From positions 310,001-374,000 of the forward strand of contig JAACJK010000057.1 in assembly GCA_013368325.1 (NCBI GenBank): a stretch of 64,000 nt of DNA, given 5' to 3'. Below, one piece after another: positions 54,647-64,000 of this stretch. The stretch comes from Ephemerocybe angulata. Lineage: Eukaryota; Basidiomycota; Agaricomycetes; Agaricales; Psathyrellaceae. The translations under genes were made by a program, and so were the position numbers. The notes below the pieces were generated by a model that saw only the letters and a list, made by a program, of their open reading frames with translations, was not told where the DNA came from and ran no database searches. Position 1 is the first letter of the stretch. Each line of letters starts with the position of its first letter.

Positions 54647-57033
54647 TTACGTCGCCTTCCCCTTCTTCGGATACAACCGGAGCTTTGCTTCGTCATCTAG
54701 GAAGTCCATGAAGCCCTCGTCCCAATGTTTGTACCCCCTCATCGAGTACCCTCCCACAGAATCTTCGTCTCCCTGAGGACCATCAGCAACACTCACTTCT
54801 GTCCTCAAGCCACGCGAGGCCAGTGGTTCGAGTACCTTTCGTATATCCCGTACGATTTCATCCACATCGACGACATCATCATAGATATCCTCCACACGCA
54901 CGACGAGGTGCTTCAGACGCGAGACGCCGTTCATTGAGGGAGTTTCAGGGAGACGGGACGCCGCAAAAGTGGCCAGAGATTGGTAGTCAAAGACAGTGGA
55001 AGGAGGAGTGTTAGCCCGGTTTAGACGGTCATGCCAGAAACTGGCAAGGGATTCGCCCGGGTATCCAAAGCCACTTTCGTCTGGGTAATGGTTATATTCT
55101 TCCCCGGCCCATGGTGTTGGGTCATAGTCCCAGTCTCCCCATTGCGGCTGGCGACGAGGCTCGTCGTCGTCCCATCGAGCTCGAGAACGAGGCATCTCCA
55201 TCTCGTCTTCAGAGTCGGAAAGCGAGTCTTCTTCTGATTCTTCCTCTTCCTTATCGCCAACCTTGACCCTGTCCTCGTTCTCATCACTTCCATCCCCGCT
55301 TTGACTGGAACTGTCCTCCGAATCCTCTGTTTCGCTGCCCTCTTCAGACTCGGGGCCCGCTCCAATCCCCTCGACAATTTCGTTATTCTCCCAAGAATCT
55401 TCTGAGCCTTCGCCGCTCACCTCCGAGTCAGAGTCTCCCTCATCACTCCAATCCCCTTCTGACTCCCCAAGTGCACTTTGGTCGTCGTCGCTGCTGTCGT
55501 CGTACTCGTGCCCATCTGCATCGGATTCTTCATAGTCCGTCGGTTCATACGACACCGGCCTCACAGACATACCCACCGCCTCAAGGAAAGGAAGGTTGCA
55601 CCTCCCATCCTCGACTGTAAGGAACCGGAAGAGCGCCTCGAATGACTCCCCGATTCTGAAGAACAACTCTCGAAGGCCTGGCAGCGTCTTGAGGATAAAC
55701 CGCAAGTCTATCCCATTGACCGCTGTATCGCTCATCAGCGTTAGGTGCGTGAGGTTCCGCAGATCCCGGTGATCGAAGTCCCAGACCGTTATGGACTTGT
55801 AGTGCGTGATGATTTGGAGTTTTGTGAGGGATGGCATAGAGATGTCGCCCAAGGGTTCGACGAATGGAGACCCATCCAGGAATGCGAGTTCGGTGAGGTG
55901 GGGGAAAACTGCTGTCTCGGGCTGCGAGTATTGGTTGCCGCCTTCGCTGATATATCCCGAAAGCTTGAAGCAGCCGCGCTGAAGCGAAACGCAGAGTTTG
56001 AAAAGTGCCTTCCACTGGTCGTTTGTGAGCTGGTTCCCGAGGAACAAGTGGGTGAGTTGTGCCCATGGGATGGTGGTTGGGATATCATCGAACTCATACA
56101 AGAATTCCCCGTCGAGGACAAGGTCGCGTAACTTCGGTAGGATGGGCAAATATCCAGTTGTCTTCTCTTCGTCGTCTGGACCCCATCCGAATCTTGGACA
56201 ATGTATGACGGCTGAGGTAACATTGGGGAAGGAGAATTCGTTGAGCACCCAGAAGCTGTTGTCGCCGAGAGATATCATGAAGCGCTCCAACCGATCGAAA
56301 GCCGGGCCTCGGAGCAGAGGGAGTAGCAGTGTCCCTTTTATTTCGCCGGTCATGCATTCTTCTCGTCGCTCCTCCGCCGTTGGTGTAGACCGTACTGGAC
56401 AAAGGACGGTCAATGACCACGGCAACGAAGTAAGACGGTTGACTCGAGCAAGGAACGAGGGCTCATGCGTGGGGTCTTCGAGCCTTGGTATGTTATCCCA
56501 CGACTTCTGGACTGCCTTTATAGTCACGTTCGACCAGATGGTTGGCGTCGAGTCTGCCGCGTCTTTCCAGTGCCTTGATACCAAGCGAAGCGTTTCTGGA
56601 CGGAAGATGGAACCTGAGACGACCAAGCTGCCAGCTGGCACGTCCTCTTTTCCTTGCTTCCTAATAGTGGGGCCTTGTCCAGGAAGCACAAGCCACTCAA
56701 ATATCTCCCCAAGGATTTCCGTCGGGATGTGACGTATGCCCGAGAGCAGGCCCCGACATGCTTGGATCTTCTCCCTGACTTCAACCTTGCGCCCTAGAAG
56801 CTCCTGGCGTCCCGTGTATCTTTGAAGACAGATTGACTGCCATTCGAGCCCCCGAATGTAGACAGAGATTCCTTCCGTTGCGTCTGACGGGAATGTAGGA
56901 CACTCTTTCGCCAGCTCAACGATGTCGAGGGGTAGACCCAGCTAGAGAACCTTGAGTTGAGTCATTTCCACTCATAACAAAGCATGCAAGCTCGGCGTAC
57001 CTCGTATAGGCGAAGCTTATGTCTCTTTTCCAT
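54647..57033 (-). CDS. F-box/LRR-like protein, subfamily A, with a long acidic insert
   Basis: The first exon of 11 codons (57033-57001, MEKRHKLRLYE) is followed by a 59-bp phase-0 intron and exon 2 (56941-54647), giving 775 residues. Exon 2 opens LGLPLDIVELAKECPTFP, in line with the subfamily. F-box: GIRHIPTEILGEIFEWLVLP, LVSRHWKDAADSTPTIW. Repeat-like units include LPKLRDLVLDGEF and LTHLFLGNQLT. At about 55190-55560 some 130 residues rich in Asp, Glu and Ser (YDDSSDDDQS, EDSSSQSGDG, EEEESEEDSL) are inserted where relatives have none. The tail is GYKHWDEGFMDFLD. The frame is intact. Confidence 0.87.
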
Positions 57034-58642
57034 GTCGTGGTGGCAAAGTGAAGGGATGGCTTTGGAAGAGTGGATTGAACGCGTCAACTTGAAGAACTTA
57101 AGGTCCTTCGCGATTTCAACCTCCGAAAAACGCGTCGTGCGGAAGGATCACGTGGTAGTCTCCGGCTGCCGGGGCGCATGCCGAGCCTCCAGGCGCTTGG
57201 TGAGAATGATTGGGCGCTTGATGTCAATATGCCTCGAGGCACGCAAGCACCACGCTGTTTCCCCTGATCACTCAGGGCGATGCTCCCGGATGGACTGTGA
57301 GATGCTTTGAGCCACTCAGTTCTGAGCACTTCAAAGCAACTTTCCAAAAAGAGAGCAATGTTCCATGGAACCCTACCCCCCTGCAGCATACTGAACCGGC
57401 TACGATCGGTCTGCATTAAAACGAGGACTGGGACATATCTCCTTAAAACATAGGACGACGAACGGAGGCCACCCATCACAGCAGCCCACACACACGACTG
57501 AATCTTGCCTAGCAGCTATTTCGGGTCTCATGACGAAGCTGTTTGAATCCTCCGAGCTCATTCATTCGCCTTCGACAGATAATCTGAGCCCTAAACCGAG
57601 ACTAGCTGATTAACGCCCGTGATAACGCTTCTGAACCAGGCCAGCCGCCGTGCTGTTCAAGCGCAGACTGGTAGGCTCCGAGTCTAACCCGTGCCCCAGT
57701 TTTTCGTGCCCGAATGTCCAAACCCTCCCCCCTCCCCCCACACACACACTCGCGCCCTCACTGCAGCCAGCACACTGCACACTGGGGGCGCACAAGTCCC
57801 GCGACGCCGCGTCCCACTCCCATCGCAATCCTGCAAAGGAGACCGAGCAGTGGGCGCACCAAAGCCCCGCGGGCCGAGTATGACTCCGACGGGGAGAACC
57901 TCTGTTCTACCTGGGAGTTAAACGGCCAGGCCCACGTCTCAGGACCTCTGAAGAATCAGTCGTACTCGGGGTGTGTGTAAAAACAAGGTCAGTCTCTCTT
58001 TTCCCGAAGTGGGTGGGAGCCGGTGCCCGCGACCGGCTCCTTCCTCGTGCCCCCTTGCCGCGGGACTTTGGGCTTACGCTTCCTCGGAAGTAACCAAGAG
58101 CACGTTCAAAAACTCTATCTAGTTTATTCTATTCTATAGTTCTACAAGAAATTCTTTCTGGTGTTTTGAATCCTATGGACGGACGGACTTGCCCCGGCTG
58201 TCGTATTTAGCTCGCCAACTCGAGATACTTTCCTGCCACTATGTAACCCTGTCTTTCCTTCGCCACGAGCACTTCATCTTAATCACCAAACGCCTCCAAT
58301 GCATCTACCCTCACACCATCGTTCTCTCATCCAAGTTCCCCGTCGCAATGTAAGTAGGCAGCCTCCTGGGCTAGCCCACCGATACCAAGACTCATCCACT
58401 CAACCACTCAAACTTCATTCCAGTCCAACAGTCCACTCATCCACCCACCGAACATCCATCCAAGTACGTATATATTCGCGCCGGCTATATCGCTCGCCAA
58501 AAAAGAAGAAGTAGAAGAAGAAAAGAGAGTACGAAACAGGCGGAAAAATCGTTGCATTATCCATCCACCCGTCCATACACCGAACATTAATTCAATAGTA
58601 GGTTCCATAAGGTCATCATCGTGAAGAAGAAATCGTCGTCGT
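57034..58642. other. Long intergenic region before the actin 3' end
   Basis: 1.6 kb with no supported gene. It contains C- and CA-rich low-complexity DNA around 57720-57760, an inverted repeat at 58016-58040 and a purine-rich stretch around 58500-58530. Part of it is the actin 3' UTR. Confidence 0.4.
58016..58040. repeat. Perfect inverted repeat (9-bp arms, 7-nt loop)
   Basis: ggagccggt and accggctcc surround gcccgcg. GC-rich and able to form a stable hairpin; no adjacent gene explains it. Confidence 0.5.
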
Positions 58643-60271
<1,629 letters not shown>

Positions 60272-60353
60272 TGGTATTTGATCGTTAAGGGTGGGATATA
60301 AAAGAAACTTGAGGAGCGAAGTCGGGGTGCGGTTGGCGATGAGGAGATCGATG

Positions 60354-60360
60354 TTATATA
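60354..60360 (-). promoter_or_regulatory. act1: Actin TATA box
   Basis: TATATAA, 83 bp upstream of the actin ATG, with pyrimidine-rich sequence between, typical of strong fungal promoters. Confidence 0.55.
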
Positions 60361-60892
60361 CGTGTCGATGCGCAGCAGGTGGGTGGAGACTGGGAGTCAG
60401 CATTGCTCATCGTGCACTGCGCCTGTCACCGCGCCGCGGTCGTCGTCGGCGACGGCGACGGCGTGCAAAGCTGAAGTGACATACCTTGGGGTGCTGGATT
60501 AGAGCAGGTGTGGGCAGAGGGTCAATCGCTGTCCGCCTTATCCGATGAGTGACGCCAGCTTTGTATGGCCTTGTTTGTCGCTGTGGCGCTGTGACATTCC
60601 GGCCTCCATCCTCCGACTCGTATCCGTGCTAAGACCACCAAGAGCTTGGCTGGGCCCCGAGTATGGAATGCAGCAACTGCGTCTCGCTGCAAGCTGTTTC
60701 ATGGCACTCTCCTCCGCAGTACTACGTCACAGTCTGGGGCAAGCAAGAACCTTGTGCATTTTCCCTCATCAAAGCAAAGACCCAAAGAAGACTTTCGTTC
60801 TCATTTATCTTCTTGCGTACAAGGTATAGTCTCCGAGCGTTAATCGCTTTGACCTGAGAGCAGCACAAGCGGTCGGCGGATGCTGTTGGTAA
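60361..60892. other. Actin upstream region
   Basis: Includes a GC-rich cgt/cgg repeat stretch at about 60433-60465. No gene seen. Confidence 0.4.
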
Positions 60893-61090
60893 GTGTCACT
60901 GTGCAAGTTACTGCAGCGTTTGCCAGAGGTCGTCGCCCCGTTCAAGTTGCAGGGGCTGCATGTGGAGGTTTCGCAGATGGAAGAAACGCTTGTGCCGTTC
61001 GTTGTGGGTCAGCGGGTGAAGGAGTACAGGCACTGGGACGACGGATTCTTGGATCCGTTGGATAACTACGAAGGGTTCAGGCGAGACTAG
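60893..61090 (+). pseudogene. F-box subfamily A C-terminal fragment
   Basis: A 65-residue frame contains LQRLPEVVAPFKLQGLHVEV and the subfamily tail EYRHWDDGFLDPLDNYEGF, then a stop. It matches only the last ~60 residues of subfamily A proteins; no F-box or repeats lie upstream. Confidence 0.6.
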
Positions 61091-62414
61091 CTTGGCTAGA
61101 GTGCACAAGAAGGTCTTGGTGCTGGTCTTCGGCCAAGCTGCGACTTTTTGCCGTTGTTGAGGTGTATAGCAAGCATTGAGGCCGTTTTTGTCAGTGATTG
61201 ATATTTAAGCGCGCGCTTGTCAGTACCCGATGGCTTTCACCATCCTATCGTTCTTTACACCCTCGGAAACTTTTGTGGCAGCCAGGAGGATACGAGGCCA
61301 TTACATCTAGCATACACAACTTCTCACGTCGAATCTCAGCTTCCTCAAGACTTCCGCTTGTTAACGTTTGTCACTATGGCTGGTACCATCGTCCGTGGGC
61401 TGAGAAATCCGTCGCAAAAAGACATTGATAAATAATGAGGCGGAACCAATTAGAATATATATGAGAGGGTTACGAAGCGAAAAGCGTAAGAGGACATGAG
61501 GGCGGTAGTACGCGATGAGAGAAAAGATCAGAGGATTCAACGTTCAACGGCGGCCAAGTACGCGGTACGCGCCGGAATTTGACTCTGGCGAGTTGTCGGG
61601 ACGTATTGGCAAAGTATTGAGCCCTATGTATGAGGTTTACCGCGTTTCCGATACCAGCCTGTCAGAAAGCGTCAGATCGCAGGCCGCTAATCCGCCGGAT
61701 CTTCGTCCGAGATTGCCGAGCTGGAGAATCAGTGAAACAAGTCGCCCAACTTTGTCTTCTGACAACCAGCTGACTCCTTGGCACACCCTAGCTTGCCTCT
61801 TAGCACGTTAAACAGAGACTCAAAACCAGCTGACAACCCTCCGACTTGACCCATCTTCCAGAAGTTGTCCGCAGTATCTCGCCGCGAATGCCGCTGAGCT
61901 ACTTATAACTCACAACGCCTCACCTCATACCGGGACTGTCGGAAAGGCGGTAGGACGAACATATTCGCCGTTCCCCTGCGATTTGCGTTAATCAAGTTGT
62001 ACTTAGTACAGTCGGAGAAGCGGAGAAATTCCCTATTCCAGCGAACTTTCAGAAGTCCAGGAATAGAGAGACTTCTCTCCCTCGGGGTCGGCCAAGCTTT
62101 CAATAAGCCATGATGTCGAGGACGCCCGCCAGTGACGAGGGACCACGCGACGCACTGTCCTACAAAAGGGAGCTTTGCATGAAGGGTCTCACCGTCTCAG
62201 CATCTGATTCACGATACGCGCCATCTTACAGTATAAAGATATATACCGCACACGATTGCCTTGAGCTGCAGACGCGTCGTATAGATCCCCTCCTCTTCTC
62301 ATTGCCATCTGCTATTACCCCTCACTTCCATCCGCATTCGCGTGCTTGCACCACCCTTCCTCGTTTAACCATTTAAACTGGGTGCTCAACTCGAAGATCT
62401 TCAACATTGCCATC
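61091..62414. other. Intergenic, P450 upstream region
   Basis: No supported gene. A TATAAAG at 62232-62238 is a possible promoter element, about 180 bp before the P450 start. Confidence 0.4.
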
Positions 62415-64000
62415 ATGGTCTCCCTCCCCCAGGCGTCCAGTATCTTCTACGAAACCTCCCCACCCTCATCGCTCCACCAGCAGGTGTCCTCGTACTCGCA
62501 AAGCTTGCCTCGAACCACAGCGAAGGATTAGCCGAGATTCTCGGCCAATCCGAAGCGCTCGATATCCCGAGATGGCTCATCATGACCCTCACCGCCCTCT
62601 CGCTCCCCGTCACGTTCGCGGTCAAGGTGGGGTATAAGGAGTGGAAGGACCACCGTGATGCGGCGGCGCGGAATGCAGTCCTGCCTCCTAGGGTCAAGGA
62701 TCGCTTGCCCGGGGGTGTGGGCTTGCTTATTTCGACCCTGAAGAACTTCGCCGACGGGTATCCAGGTGAGTACATGCCCTGTTGATATGCTCAACTGCGC
62801 GCTGAGGCAATCTGGAATTCAGGCGAGCAGTTCACGAACTGGTTCAAGGAAACGGCCCCAGGGGGAGCGCAGTTTATTAATTTCAGAGTTTTGTACGAAG
62901 ACAGGGTTGGTCTGACACCCATTCTCTCTGCAACCCGCTTGCTGACAATTTGCTCTTAAGTTTACCACTACGGAGCCCGACCATATCAAAGCTATCCTGG
63001 CAACCCAGTTTGACGGATTCGAGAAAGGACCCGTGTTCCACGAGCTAGTGAAAGTCGCGCTTGGTGATGGAGTGTTCAATTCCGATGGCGAAATGTGGAA
63101 GTGCGTTTCTCAAATCCAGCGCGCACCGCGAACCCCCGCTGATTTTATTTCCTTCCCCTTGATGGCACTCCCCATTCACCAACAGATTCCATCGCGCCAT
63201 GACACGCCCATTCTTCAGCAAAGACCGCATCAGCCATTTTGACATCTTCGATCGCCACGCGGTAGACGCGCTCGACCAGCTCTCCGCGCGCCTCAAGGAA
63301 GGTCACCCCGTCGATATCCAGGACCTGGCCTCGAGGTTCACCATGGACTCTGCGACAGAATTCCTGTTCGCCAAGAACGTGCATTCTCTCGGCGCAGGGC
63401 TTCCGTACCCATTCTACGTCGCCAATTCCTCTCCGGAGGCGCGAGCCTACGCAGAGGAGGCACAGAAGCACCCTGCCAACCAGTTTGCAAACGCGTTCGA
63501 CTTGACGCAGAGGCAGCTTGCGCTGCGCGGACGGAAGGGCTTGCACTGGCCTTTGAGCGAGTTCTGGGTTGATAGGGTTAAGGAGTATATGGTCATTATC
63601 GGTGGGTTTATTGACCCGATTCTTGAGGCAGCACTCGCGAGGAACCAGGGGAAAGAGAAGTTGGGGCAGGGTGAGAAGGATAGGGAGGTCGATGATAATG
63701 AGAGCTTGCTAGATCATTTGATTCATTATACCGATGGTAAGCATTCCTTGTGTCGTGGAGGTCAGTGGAAGGTATTCATTAATCCCTGCCTCTCCTCGCA
63801 GACCCGAAAGTACTCCGAGATGAAACGTTGAATATCCTCTTGGCCGGTCGTGATACGACAGCAAACAGCATCACCTATGCAATTTATATGCTCGCGCAGA
63901 ACCCAGATGTCCTGCAAAGGCTTCGCCAAGAAGTCCTCGAAAAGGTCGGCGAGTCGCGAAGGCCGACTTTCGAGGACATGAAGGACATGAAGTATCTGCG
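62415..64000 (+). CDS. Cytochrome P450 resembling CYP63, 3' end beyond window, possible start-region frameshift
   Basis: Exon 1 ends at 62765; later exons are 62823-62905, 62961-63100, 63186-63736 and 63802 onward to the window edge. An N-terminal membrane region ([37 protein letters not shown]) anchors it in the ER. Further features are [20 protein letters not shown] (helix C), [19 protein letters not shown], and the I-helix oxygen-activation motif [12 protein letters not shown]. The start of helix K (KYLR) is at the edge; the haem-binding Cys lies outside. P450s of this group hydroxylate alkanes and aromatics. The ATG at 62415 is one base out of frame with the membrane region; one more C in the run 62426-62430 would give [16 protein letters not shown]. 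Otherwise the start would be the ATG at 62582, losing the first 50 or so residues. Confidence 0.85.

Noticed and set aside
57650..57980. Several overlapping + strand frames rich in Pro, Thr and His
   Set aside because: They arise from C- and CA-rich low-complexity DNA that is open in all three frames.

Overview
This is nuclear DNA from a filamentous basidiomycete, most probably an Agaricomycete. The evidence is short (about 45-65 bp) GT-AG introns in nearly every gene, a 375-residue actin gene with nine exons, a DUF6534-type seven-helix gene, an AA3 (GMC) alcohol oxidase, a P450 resembling CYP63, and a large set of F-box/leucine-rich-repeat genes. No species is claimed.

Layout. 1-10 kb: two related F-box genes in opposite orientations (1155 leftward and 5572 rightward), a DUF5745-type gene, an aryl-alcohol-oxidase-like GMC gene broken by a 5-bp tandem duplication, a truncated second copy of that gene's 3' end, and an F-box remnant. 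10.5-23.5 kb: an intact F-box gene and an intact MBOAT acyltransferase (ALE1 type) that face each other. Between them lies a DIRS-like tyrosine-recombinase retrotransposon (12954-20349), flanked by two apparently identical 1587-bp copies of the F-box/MBOAT 3' ends. The retrotransposon is itself interrupted by an 1818-bp non-autonomous element with a 7-bp target duplication. 24.5 kb: an intron-containing tRNA-Leu(CAG). 25-40 kb: five members of one F-box subfamily with a distinctive C-terminal module, three on + and two on -, with an EMG1/NEP1 rRNA methyltransferase gene in the middle. Three of the five members carry lesions. 40.6-57 kb: further F-box genes of another subfamily (HWD-GF tail) mixed with a DUF6534 membrane protein, a coiled-coil membrane-anchored protein, a two-thioredoxin-domain transmembrane disulfide isomerase and a small single-pass membrane protein. 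58.6-64 kb: actin, an F-box tail fragment, and a P450 running off the window.

The window mixes conserved housekeeping genes (EMG1, actin, ALE1, the disulfide isomerase, tRNA-Leu) with a fast-turnover F-box family. At least ten full-length or near full-length F-box genes and four fragments are visible. They fall into three subfamilies, each recognisable by its own intron positions and C-terminal tail. F-box proteins generally recruit targets to SCF ubiquitin ligases; the targets here are unknown. The family shows duplication with promoters, truncation, frameshifts and nonsense codons. The retrotransposon-linked duplication shows one way such copies arise.

Exon limits were read by eye from splice signals and by aligning paralogues. 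Family assignments rest on recognised motifs, not on searches.
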